From Williamsia sp. (GTDB lineage Bacteria > Bacteroidota > Bacteroidia > Chitinophagales > Chitinophagaceae), in NCBI GenBank assembly GCA_015069695.1, contig JADCRZ010000042.1, positions 1-52,949 of the forward strand: a stretch of 52,949 nucleotides of DNA. The letters are read 5' to 3'. The first letter of the stretch is position 1, and every line of letters starts with the position of its first letter. The notes beneath the pieces were generated by a model. The model saw only the letters and a list, made by a program, of their open reading frames with translations. It did no database searches and was not told the DNA's origin. This document shows positions 43,802 to 51,452 of this stretch, piece by piece. A program made the position numbers and the translations under genes.

Positions 43802-44641
43802 CTACTCAATGTGATATTTTACCAATCCATCCAAGGGGGTGCGCAGGATATTTCCCAGCTCCAGTTCATAGTGATCGCACAGGTCTTTCAATACATCCTG
43901 AAATCCAAATGCGATCCCTCCCACAAAATGGATCGGCAGCTTCCAGCTCTCGCTGTACTTGTAGAGGTGCTGAAAAAAGAAGTCGTTTAATCCGTCTTCA
44001 ATGATGTTTTCGATCATGTAATGGCCCCGGTTCTCTGCCAGAAAAGCGGCAAACGAGGCCAAGTAGCGGTTGGGCAGCGGCATCTTGTACACATGATCCA
44101 GTACCGCATCGTCGGTGGTTTTGTATTTTTCATTGAAACGGAAAAGCAGATCCTCGTCGAATGTTTTGTACAGAAAGTACTGCAGCACTTTTTTACCCAG
44201 ATAAGCGCCGCTGCCTTCATCACCCAGCACATAGCCAATGCCCGGACTGTTTTTGACGATCTTTTTTCCATCATAATATCCCGAGTTGGAACCGGTTCCC
44301 AGGATGCAGGCAATGCCTTTGCTGTGCCCACACAGCGCATGGGCAGCGCCCATCAGGTCATGGTCAACCAGCACATCGGCATCAGCGAATACGGCGCTGA
44401 TGGCCTTTTTCATGATCTGCCGGTTTACAGCACTTTTGCATCCGGTGCCGTAATAAAAAACTTTTGAGATGGTATTTCCCTCGATCTGGGGGATCAATTC
44501 CCGGGTGAGCAGTTCTACTATCTGGCTTTCCGTTAAAAAATAAGGACTGATGCCCTGGGTAAGCATCCGCTTTTCTGTTCCCTGGTAGCCCAGGCTCCAG
44601 TCACATTTTGTGCTTCCGCCGTCAGCGATCAATATTGACAT
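43802..44641 (-). CDS. BadF/BcrA-type ATPase, probable MurNAc/GlcNAc kinase
   Basis: A 279-residue protein of the ASKHA fold. The N-terminal phosphate loop is LIADGGSTKCDWSL (4-17), followed by VDHDLMGAAHALCG near residue 93, ACILGTGSNSGYYDG near 111 and GYVLGDEGSGAYLGKKVL near 136, all typical of N-acetylglucosamine kinase and MurK-type proteins. Adjacent murQ makes MurNAc the likely substrate, giving MurNAc 6-phosphate for the etherase; this is inference, since several BadF kinases act on GlcNAc. It is divergent from the CtpA protease gene. Confidence 0.85.
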   Translation of the reverse strand: MSILIADGGSTKCDWSLGYQGTEKRMLTQGISPYFLTESQIVELLTRELIPQIEGNTISKVFYYGTGCKSAVNRQIMKKAISAVFADADVLVDHDLMGAAHALCGHSKGIACILGTGSNSGYYDGKKIVKNSPGIGYVLGDEGSGAYLGKKVLQYFLYKTFDEDLLFRFNEKYKTTDDAVLDHVYKMPLPNRYLASFAAFLAENRGHYMIENIIEDGLNDFFFQHLYKYSESWKLPIHFVGGIAFGFQDVLKDLCDHYELELGNILRTPLDGLVKYHIE

Positions 44642-44858
44642 AGTTGATGTGTATTAAGCAAACAATGTGAACGAAATTAAAACAACCTGTCTCATTTGCG
44701 CATGACGGCCCTGGCTAATTGCAGCAATACGCCCCTAAAATGCCTCCCGGTGCAACAATCCGCCGGTCATTCTGTTTGTTTTAACGTACCCGCCTCTTCT
44801 TTGCACCAGTTGAATCGGGTAATTGGATTAATTTGCACCATTGAACCAGAAATAAAAT

Positions 44859-46448
44859 ATGCGCAACAGAAAGCTTCAGGTTTGGCTGCCCTTGCTTTTT
44901 TCTTTGGTCATGATACTGGGAATGCTGATCGGATACAGGCTGAAAGAAAACACCCGTACAGCAAGCAGCTTTTTTCATGTAAACAACAGGAGCGCCGTGC
45001 AGCAGGTGATCGACCTGATCAACCTGAAATACGTGGATACCATCAACACCGATTCGATGGAGGGAGAAGCCATGCAGGTGATCCTGAACAAGTTAGACCC
45101 GCACTCTCTTTATATACCCCCGGTAGAGTTGGAAGAGATCAATGAAGACCTGCAGGGCAATTTTCAGGGCATCGGCGTTGAGTATCATATTTTTCATGAT
45201 ACAGTAAACGTGATCAACGTGCTGCAAAACGGTCCCAGTGAAAAAGCCGGCCTGATGGCAGGCGACCAGTTCCTGAAGGTAGAAGGAGCACCGGTAGCAG
45301 GCAAACACATCACCAACGAACAGATCAGAAAATTGCTCCGGGGCCCGTCCAGCAGCAAAGTAGCCGTAACCATGTTGCGGGATGGCCAGCAAAAACAATT
45401 TGACATCAAAAGGGGAACCATTCCCCTTCCTTCGGTAGATGCGGCTTACATGCTCGACAAGGAAACAGGCTTTATAAAAATCAGCAAGTTTTCGCAAACA
45501 ACTTACCGGGAATTTATGCAGGCGCTGGAAAAGCTGCAAGGCCAGGGGCTTACCCGGCTGATTGTGGATCTGAGAGGCAATGGAGGAGGAATTTTACAGG
45601 AGGCCGTAGACATTGCGGATGAGTTCCTGGACGAGGACAAGCTGATCGTATATACCAAGGGCGATAAAACACGCAGGGAAGAATACAAGTCTAAACGGCC
45701 GGGTCTTTTTGAAAGCGGCAAACTGGAAGTGCTCACGGATGAAGGTTCGGCAAGTGCCAGCGAAGTGCTGGCAGGTGCGCTGCAGGACTGGGACCGCGCT
45801 ACCATCATTGGCCGGCGCACATTTGGCAAGGGACTGGTGCAGGAGCAATACGATCTTACCAACGGAGCTGCCCTCCGCTTAACGGTTGCCCGTTATTACA
45901 CGCCTTCCGGCCGCTGCATCCAAAAGCCTTACAAAGGCAGCGGCGACTATCACCAGGAAATCATGGAACGCTACAAGCACGGTGCTTTTGTAAACGCCGA
46001 CAGCAACAAGGTTGACAATGGTCAGCCCTTTAAGACCAGCAAAGGAAAAACCGTATACGGAGGCGGAGGCATTATGCCCGATGTATTTGTTTCGTTTGAT
46101 ACCAGCATTTTCTCTTCGTCCCTGTCTAAACTGTATCTCTCTTCTACCCTGAACAATTTTGTTTATACTTATTACCTGGAGCACAAAAATCTGTTCAAGC
46201 AGTACCGGACGCCGGATAGTTTTGCAAAGAATTTTAACCAGGATGAAGATGCGTGGAAAGAGCTGGTGCCTTTTGCAGCAAAGGACAGCATCAGGCTGAA
46301 CAGCCTTACTCCTGCAGAAAAAAGCATTGCGCAACAGCGGGTGAAAGCAATGCTTGCACGTCAGCTGTGGCGCAATGAAGGGTTTTATGAAGTATTTAAC
46401 CTGACCGATCCGGTTGTAAAAAAGGCCGTGGAATTGATCAGCAAGTAA
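44859..46448 (+). CDS. carboxy-terminal processing protease (S41, CtpA type)
   Basis: A 529-residue exported protease. One N-terminal membrane helix (about residues 7-24) is followed by a PDZ domain (FQGIGVEYHIFHDTVNVINVLQNGPSEKAGLMAGD, about 100-185) and the S41 domain. The catalytic serine lies in DEGSASASEVLAGALQD near residue 298 and the general-base lysine in RRTFGKGLVQEQY near residue 323. A helical C-terminal extension ends it. Such enzymes trim periplasmic or secreted proteins. TTTG at 44800 and TTAATTTG at 44828 may form its promoter. Confidence 0.93.
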   Translation: MRNRKLQVWLPLLFSLVMILGMLIGYRLKENTRTASSFFHVNNRSAVQQVIDLINLKYVDTINTDSMEGEAMQVILNKLDPHSLYIPPVELEEINEDLQGNFQGIGVEYHIFHDTVNVINVLQNGPSEKAGLMAGDQFLKVEGAPVAGKHITNEQIRKLLRGPSSSKVAVTMLRDGQQKQFDIKRGTIPLPSVDAAYMLDKETGFIKISKFSQTTYREFMQALEKLQGQGLTRLIVDLRGNGGGILQEAVDIADEFLDEDKLIVYTKGDKTRREEYKSKRPGLFESGKLEVLTDEGSASASEVLAGALQDWDRATIIGRRTFGKGLVQEQYDLTNGAALRLTVARYYTPSGRCIQKPYKGSGDYHQEIMERYKHGAFVNADSNKVDNGQPFKTSKGKTVYGGGGIMPDVFVSFDTSIFSSSLSKLYLSSTLNNFVYTYYLEHKNLFKQYRTPDSFAKNFNQDEDAWKELVPFAAKDSIRLNSLTPAEKSIAQQRVKAMLARQLWRNEGFYEVFNLTDPVVKKAVELISK

Positions 46449-46460
46449 GCTGGCCGGGAG

Positions 46461-46841
46461 TTAGCCGATGTTTACCTGGCTTCTGTGCTGCGGATCACCC
46501 AGGGTTTCTTTCTTTTCGATGCGGTACGAGTAAATCAGTCCGATGCCTCCGCCGATCGCGACGAATGCAAAATACAGGAAAGCATTTTTGTCTTTTTCCG
46601 GTAAGATATAAGCATCAAGCATAAATGCAAGGAGCAAACCAAGTCCGGCGCCCAGCAGCATCAGTCCGTTCTTCAGGCTGCGGTAGGGAGCAGGCCTGTT
46701 CTCGCCCAGTTTGGGGTCAATCCCTTTATCTATCAAAGCCATATTTTCCTTGTTGCGCAAATACCGCATACCGAATATCATGGCAAACAAGGTTACGCTG
46801 CTGATGATTAACCACATAATACCCAATTGATCTGGTCCCAT
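46461..46841 (-). CDS. DUF6249-like small membrane protein
   Basis: A 126-residue protein with about three hydrophobic segments and the intervening block ENMALIDKGIDPKLGENRP. Segment LKNGLMLLGAGLGLLLAFML precedes a final helix, ALYFAFVAIGGGIGLIYSY-like in character. It matches the DUF6249 proteins often encoded next to an ECF sigma factor in Bacteroidota, as here (divergent, 209 bases apart). The function is unknown; membrane-associated signalling with the sigma factor is a guess. Confidence 0.7.
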   Translation of the reverse strand: MGPDQLGIMWLIISSVTLFAMIFGMRYLRNKENMALIDKGIDPKLGENRPAPYRSLKNGLMLLGAGLGLLLAFMLDAYILPEKDKNAFLYFAFVAIGGGIGLIYSYRIEKKETLGDPQHRSQVNIG

Positions 46842-47010
46842 TTTTCTTAAATTTGAATGTTTAGAATAGTTGTTGAATATATCAGCTGTTTCAGCCGTTT
46901 CAGTATCTATGACTACAGCTCTTCACAGGAGGTTACAGTTAATTCAACAAAAAGGACAGTTCACGCAGTATACCATCTATCCCCTCCTTAAATATAATTT
47001 CCTTTGTGGC

Positions 47011-47025
47011 TGTAACCTGGTTACA
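47011..47025. promoter_or_regulatory. palindrome TGTAACC-T-GGTTACA ahead of the ECF sigma gene
   Basis: A perfect seven-base inverted repeat ends 25 bases before the sigma factor ATG at 47051. The AAC core in TGTAACC resembles ECF sigma -35 elements, and TCAAAC lies about 18 bases downstream at the -10 distance. Autoregulation is possible; a repressor site would look similar. Confidence 0.45.
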
Positions 47026-47050
47026 AATTATTCAGTCAAACTTTTCAGCC

Positions 47051-47638
47051 ATGTATGCGGCCCTTTCGGATACGGAAATCATCAGCAAAGTGTTAGGAGG
47101 AGAGTCGAATGCTTTTGCAGAACTGGTAAAGCGCTACCAAAATTACGTGTTTACCCTGGCCTTGCGTTTTACCCAGCAACGGGAAGATGCTGAAGAAGTA
47201 GCACAGGACATTTTTGTAAAAGCCTATCGCTCCCTGTCTGATTTCCGGGGAACGGCCAAGTTCAGTACCTGGTTGTACACCATTGTATATACAACCAGTG
47301 TTACCTTTCTGCGGAAGAAAAAGCTTTCCACCACCTCTATCGATGATGAGGGAACTTTTCTTCAGCTGGAAAACAGGAACAGCAGCTTTCAGGCCAACCT
47401 GGTTGAGCAGAAATCAAAGAACAGGAGTCTGAACGAGGCCATCAGCATGCTATCGGCAGATGATGCACAAATCATAACTTTATTTTATAAAGCAGAGCAA
47501 TCACTCGAAGAGATAAGTACAATTTTAGGTATGGAGACCAATACCGCAAAGGTGAGATTACACCGGGCCAGAACCAGGCTCAAAGAAAAATTGAAACTCT
47601 ATCTACAGGATGAGATGAATGCCATGCAAAATGATTAA
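47051..47638 (+). CDS. ECF-family RNA polymerase sigma factor
   Basis: A 195-residue sigma-70 family protein of the extracytoplasmic function class. Region 2 is AFAELVKRYQNYVFTLALRFTQQREDAEEVAQDIFVKAYRSL (about residues 18-60), followed by region 2.4-like FSTWLYTIVYTTSVTFLRKKK. Region 4 is EEISTILGMETNTAKVRLHRARTRLKEKL (about 160-188). The start at ATG 47051 is preferred over a GTG 45 bases earlier that would lie within the palindrome. The gene for a membrane protein with anti-sigma features follows 18 bases later. Confidence 0.93.
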   Translation: MYAALSDTEIISKVLGGESNAFAELVKRYQNYVFTLALRFTQQREDAEEVAQDIFVKAYRSLSDFRGTAKFSTWLYTIVYTTSVTFLRKKKLSTTSIDDEGTFLQLENRNSSFQANLVEQKSKNRSLNEAISMLSADDAQIITLFYKAEQSLEEISTILGMETNTAKVRLHRARTRLKEKLKLYLQDEMNAMQND

Positions 47639-47656
47639 CACTTACTTGTAAAGAAC

Positions 47657-48178
47657 ATGCGTATGAGCCGCCTAGAAATGGAAGAAAAGCTCTGGAGCTA
47701 TATTGATGGATTTTCTACCGAAGCAGACAAGGCAGAGGTGGAAGACCTGCTGAAAAGGGATACTTTGTGGAAAGATACCTACCATGAGCTGTTGTCTGTT
47801 CAGCAATTGCTGCATTCAGCTGAGTTGGAAGAGCCTTCTATGCGGTTCACGCGCAATGTAATGGAAGAAATTGCCAAGCTCCACATTGCACCCGCTGCAA
47901 AAACCTATATCAATAAAAACATCGTTTACGGACTGGGTATTTTCTTTACCGTGATGATTGCCGGACTGCTGGTATTTGCAGCCGTCCTGATTGGCTCATC
48001 CACTACTACGTCTTCTGCCGCCTTTCATACCAATCTGGACAAATTTGACTGGGGCAAACTGTTCGACAGCGTTTACCTGAAAATCTTTTTGATGGTCAAC
48101 ACTGTGCTGGTGCTGATGCTGGTTGATAAATATCTTTCCGGCAAAAAACACGCGGGCACACTTGGAAAAGGGGCATAA
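47657..48178 (+). CDS. putative anti-sigma factor, membrane protein
   Basis: A 173-residue protein: a soluble acidic N-terminus (residues about 1-85, LWSYIDGFSTEADKAEVEDLLKRD), a transmembrane helix at about 92-115 and a second near 145-162. It lacks the HxxxCxxC zinc motif of classical ZAS anti-sigma factors, but has the ExxLWxYIDG opening common in Bacteroidota proteins encoded after ECF sigma genes. Position directly after the sigma gene supports an anti-sigma role. A start two codons later, at 47663, is equally possible. Confidence 0.7.
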   Translation: MRMSRLEMEEKLWSYIDGFSTEADKAEVEDLLKRDTLWKDTYHELLSVQQLLHSAELEEPSMRFTRNVMEEIAKLHIAPAAKTYINKNIVYGLGIFFTVMIAGLLVFAAVLIGSSTTTSSAAFHTNLDKFDWGKLFDSVYLKIFLMVNTVLVLMLVDKYLSGKKHAGTLGKGA

Positions 48179-48229
48179 TCTGCCCTTTTCACACTTTCCC
48201 TCTCCCACACCAACTGTAAAGGAAATCAG

Positions 48230-48237
48230 TACCTTCG
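48230..48237 (+). promoter_or_regulatory. near-consensus -7 box TACCTTCG before the CBS gene
   Basis: One mismatch to TAnnTTTG, located 16 bases before the ATG at 48254. No -33 element was recognised. Confidence 0.35.
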
Positions 48238-48253
48238 CGCTTCAATCGGTTGT

Positions 48254-49615
48254 ATGAATATCAAGAACAACGTGCTGGAGACGATCGGTAATACCCCTCT
48301 GATCAAACTGAACAGGATCGCGCAGGATTTTCCTTGTACGGTATTGGCCAAGGTGGAATACTTCAACCCCGGTAATTCTGTAAAAGACAGGATGGCCTTG
48401 AAGATGGTAGAGGTCGCCGAGCAGGAAGGCAAGCTTAAACCCGGCGGTACCATTATCGAAGGTACCAGTGGCAATACCGGTATGGGCCTGGCCCTGGCCG
48501 CCGTTGTGAAGGGGTACAAATGCATTTTTACAACCACCGACAAACAATCCAAAGAAAAGATCGACATTCTCAAAGCGGTTGGTGCAGAAGTAATTGTTTG
48601 TCCGACCAACGTAGAACCCGAAGATCCCAGAAGCTATTATTCAGTTGCAAGAAGACTGGCCAGGGAAGTTCCCAACTCCTACTATTTCAATCAATACGAC
48701 AACCTGGCCAACCGGCAGGCACACTATGAAACGACCGGTCCTGAACTCTGGAGCCAGACCGATGGCAAGATCACGCACCTGGTTGTAGCTACCGGAACAG
48801 GAGGTACAGTGACCGGAACTGCTCAGTATTTAAAAGAAAAAAATCCTGCTATCCAGGTATGGGCAATGGATCCGTATGGTTCCCTGCTCACGAAGTATTT
48901 CCGCACGGGGGAAGCGGATATGAATGAAGTTCATCCGTATATAACAGAGGGCATCGGAGAAGACTTTGTACCGCAGAACTATGATATGCAGTACGTAGAC
49001 CATTTTGAGCAGGTGACCGACAAAGATGCTGCGATCATGGCGCGTCGCATTGCGAAAGAGGAAGGCTTGTTCTGTGGATACAGTACAGGCACGGCTTTTC
49101 AGGGTTTGGTGCAGCTCAGGCACAAGCTCCGGGAAGGCGATGTGGTTGTAGTTATCTTCTGCGACCATGGCAGCCGCTATGTAGGAAAGGTGTACAATGA
49201 CCAGTGGATGATGGAAAGAGGCTTTCTGGATGTAAAATCATTAAAGGACATTGTAAATGGACGCGGTGCCAAACCGTTGATCACAGCTCCGGCTGATGCG
49301 ACCGTATCAGAAGTTGTTGAATTGATGAAGCAGCACAACATAGAAAGTATTCCGGTGATGGAGGACGGCGACATCATTGGTTCTATCAGTGAAAGCGGTT
49401 TGTTCCGTAAAATGCTGGTGAACGGGCACGACATCCGGCAGCATGCAATCAAAGAAATGATTGAGCCTTCCTTTCCCATCGTTTCTTTTGATACACCTGT
49501 TGAACGGCTCACAACCCTTATCAACAAAGAAAACGGAGCTGTTTTGTCAAAAGATGACAGCGGCAACTATCATATTGTGACCAAATACGATGTTATACAA
49601 AGCTTTGCAGGTTAA
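48254..49615 (+). CDS. cystathionine beta-synthase (PLP domain plus CBS-domain pair)
   Basis: A 453-residue enzyme. Residues about 1-315 form the fold-type II PLP domain, with the cofactor lysine in NPGNSVKDRMALKM near residue 43, the phosphate loop GTSGNTGMGLALAA near 75 and VATGTGGTVTGTAQYLKE near 180. The C-terminal 120 residues contain two CBS motifs (IESIPVMEDGDIIGSISESGLFR, then GAVLSKDDSGNYHIVTKYDVI). It condenses homocysteine with serine to cystathionine, or acts as a cysteine synthase; the Bateman pair suggests regulation by an adenosyl ligand such as SAM. No haem-binding N-terminal extension is present. Confidence 0.92.
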   Translation: MNIKNNVLETIGNTPLIKLNRIAQDFPCTVLAKVEYFNPGNSVKDRMALKMVEVAEQEGKLKPGGTIIEGTSGNTGMGLALAAVVKGYKCIFTTTDKQSKEKIDILKAVGAEVIVCPTNVEPEDPRSYYSVARRLAREVPNSYYFNQYDNLANRQAHYETTGPELWSQTDGKITHLVVATGTGGTVTGTAQYLKEKNPAIQVWAMDPYGSLLTKYFRTGEADMNEVHPYITEGIGEDFVPQNYDMQYVDHFEQVTDKDAAIMARRIAKEEGLFCGYSTGTAFQGLVQLRHKLREGDVVVVIFCDHGSRYVGKVYNDQWMMERGFLDVKSLKDIVNGRGAKPLITAPADATVSEVVELMKQHNIESIPVMEDGDIIGSISESGLFRKMLVNGHDIRQHAIKEMIEPSFPIVSFDTPVERLTTLINKENGAVLSKDDSGNYHIVTKYDVIQSFAG

Positions 49616-49746
49616 GCGCATCAAATTTCTTCACCGGTAAACGCTTCCTCCCACAAAGGCCATTCGTAGAATTACCCATCAGAAGCCTCGTATATTTACG
49701 AAATTTTACCTGGAATCATATAGTAAAACACTCAGTAAAAGCACTC

Positions 49747-49776
49747 TTGTTCAGTTTACAGACTAGAGTAAATTTG
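49747..49776 (+). promoter_or_regulatory. candidate promoter inside the gene-free region
   Basis: TTG at 49747-49749, a 19-base spacer and TAAATTTG at 49769-49776 fit TTTG/N17-23/TAnnTTTG apart from the first base of the -33 box. The start would be near 49781, more than 400 bases before the next coding region. Confidence 0.55.
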
Positions 49777-49953
49777 TATTGTCAGTTATTCACAGCGATT
49801 ATCATTGAATTTGCCATACTAAGATTATCCAATATCTCTTGAAATCCATTACCAAAATCCCATTATAGCTGGTATTCTATTTTAAACCACTTTTTTTTAC
49901 TATCCAGATCTTTCTAAGACCAGGCGTTGTATAGCGTCATGTAAATCTGATGT

Positions 49954-49984
49954 CATAAACAGCGATCAACCCGTCGCTGTTATG
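49954..49984 (+). other. strong RNA hairpin 1
   Basis: CATAAACAGCGA and TCGCTGTTATG pair over eleven bases with one bulged A around an eight-base loop (TCAACCCG). Confidence 0.6.
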
Positions 49985-50005
49985 AAAAACCGGGCAATTA
50001 TATTT

Positions 50006-50051
50006 CCACTATGCTCCTGCCAACTCGTCTTGGCAGGATGCATTATAGTGG
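50006..50051 (+). other. strong RNA hairpin 2
   Basis: CCACTAT pairs with ATAGTGG and CCTGCCAA with TTGGCAGG, separated by an asymmetric internal loop and capped by CTCGTC. Together with hairpin 1, 22 bases upstream, it suggests a folded RNA. Confidence 0.6.
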
Positions 50052-50208
50052 CCCTTCTTTCTTCACCAGTTCACCACTTCTTCTTTATTTAGTTCCTGTT
50101 TATTCCCGGCCGTTTTCTTTTTCAATCTTTCTTGTACCAGCTCTTTCCGGCAGCTTTGTTTACCTGCGTTGAATGTGATAGCTGCGGATAATGGCGTAAT
50201 TTCATTTC

Positions 50209-51318
50209 ATGCTTTTCTATAATAACAACAATGCATTGCATGTAAATGAGAAAGACAAGCCTTCCCGCAAAAAGCCGATGTTCCCGATCAGTGAGGGGCT
50301 GCGGCAGTATCTCAAAGATCATGGGAGAGAAGTAAAGCTGCCCGTGAGTTACCGTGACCTCCTGCGGTTTACGTATTCCATCTCCTTAAAAGACAAAGAA
50401 GGAAAAGAAACTTTCTGGGAAACGGTTGTATATGATATGCGCGAATGGGATTTTATCAGGGACGGGCTGATAAAGATTTATGCCATCTTGAAAACTGAAG
50501 GTGACTTTACTTTTACCAAGCACCTGGATGTTGCCCGCATTGATTACTGCACGTTTGGCAATTCGAATCCCTTTCGCATCCGGATCGTCAACAAGTTCAA
50601 CGACAACTACGATCATTATTATATCAAAATAGCCGATGCATCGCGTGTGTATGGCCTGGAGCTGGAACATGTGCTTTCTCCCAACCGCATTACCTTTCTG
50701 ACGAATAACTCCACACTGGTAGAAGAACATATTCCCGGTATTCCGGGTGATGTTTTTATCAAGCAATACCTGGATGATGCCATGACAAACAAGATCCGTT
50801 TTGCGAAGGAGTTTGTAAAATTCAATGAACGGTGTTTTGTCAGGTTGCTGGGTGATATGAGAAGCTACAATTTTGTGGTAGACATCACGCCCGATATTGA
50901 AGATTTCCAATACCGGATCCGCGCGGTGGATTTTGACCAGCAATCGTACGAAGGAAAAAAGAACCTGTACCTGCCCCAATTTTTTAAAGAAAACTATCCC
51001 CTTGTTCAGCTTACTTTAAAACACCTGAACCGCGATTCGATAGAGCAGTACCAGACAGAGGAGCGCACCCTGATGGCGTTTCGTCTTACTTCGGCGCGGT
51101 ACCGGGTAAAGGAGATACTGGACATCATGATCCGGGACAGGATTTCTACGCCTGAGAAAGTCAATGAATTAAAGGATGAGATGGGCAAGTTGTACAGCGG
51201 CAATCCAAATTTTGCACGCTGTGTTTCCATGGGACAGCTTGTAAAAGAAACGCTGAAACAGGTGCTGAGAAAAAATCTTCTTATGATCCCCAAGATACAA
51301 AGCAAGCATGCTGATTGA
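50209..51318 (+). CDS. unknown protein with kinase/phosphotransferase-like catalytic motifs
   Basis: A 369-residue soluble protein of no family I can name. In the middle (about residues 217-250), FVRLLGDMRSYNFVVDI is followed by YRIRAVDFDQQSYEG. GD-x-x-x-x-NF then DFD has the same order and spacing as the catalytic loop and metal-binding DFD/DFG of aminoglycoside-phosphotransferase and HipA-type kinases. No glycine-rich loop is obvious; IPGIPGDVFIKQYLDD may supply a lysine. The start is ATG 50209 or, after a basic stretch, 50278. The C-terminus is helical and basic. Confidence 0.55.
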   Translation: MLFYNNNNALHVNEKDKPSRKKPMFPISEGLRQYLKDHGREVKLPVSYRDLLRFTYSISLKDKEGKETFWETVVYDMREWDFIRDGLIKIYAILKTEGDFTFTKHLDVARIDYCTFGNSNPFRIRIVNKFNDNYDHYYIKIADASRVYGLELEHVLSPNRITFLTNNSTLVEEHIPGIPGDVFIKQYLDDAMTNKIRFAKEFVKFNERCFVRLLGDMRSYNFVVDITPDIEDFQYRIRAVDFDQQSYEGKKNLYLPQFFKENYPLVQLTLKHLNRDSIEQYQTEERTLMAFRLTSARYRVKEILDIMIRDRISTPEKVNELKDEMGKLYSGNPNFARCVSMGQLVKETLKQVLRKNLLMIPKIQSKHAD

Positions 51319-51423
51319 ATCAAAAAGCCCATGCGGTAAATTCCCGAACAATCACGTGCTGAAAAATCAAACTACTGTATCTTGTGTGGGTTAACAAAAT
51401 ATGCGAACGCAGTAGGCGAATCG

Positions 51424-51431
51424 TATTTTTG
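51424..51431 (+). promoter_or_regulatory. -7 box TATTTTTG of the aldolase gene
   Basis: An exact TAnnTTTG match 21 bases before the ATG at 51453, predicting a start near 51436. No -33 TTTG was found at the normal spacing. Confidence 0.6.
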
Positions 51432-51452
51432 TAAATCTTAAAATACTGAATT

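Larger units (their letters stand above)
49616..50208 (+). other. 593-base gene-free region with promoter and hairpins
   Basis: There is no convincing gene. The first part (to about 49920) is AT-rich. It contains a complete candidate promoter (49747-49776) and two strong stem-loops (49954-49984 and 50006-50051). The hairpins are not followed by T runs, so simple terminators are unlikely. The region could be a long 5' leader for the gene at 50209 or encode a structured small RNA. A 36-codon open frame at 49982-50092 runs through the hairpins but is probably chance. Confidence 0.5.

Noticed and set aside
49982-50092. A 36-codon open frame with a lipobox-like LVLAGC.
   Set aside because: It runs through both arms of a strong hairpin, has no recognisable ribosome site and a short hydrophobic composition. 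Chance is more likely.
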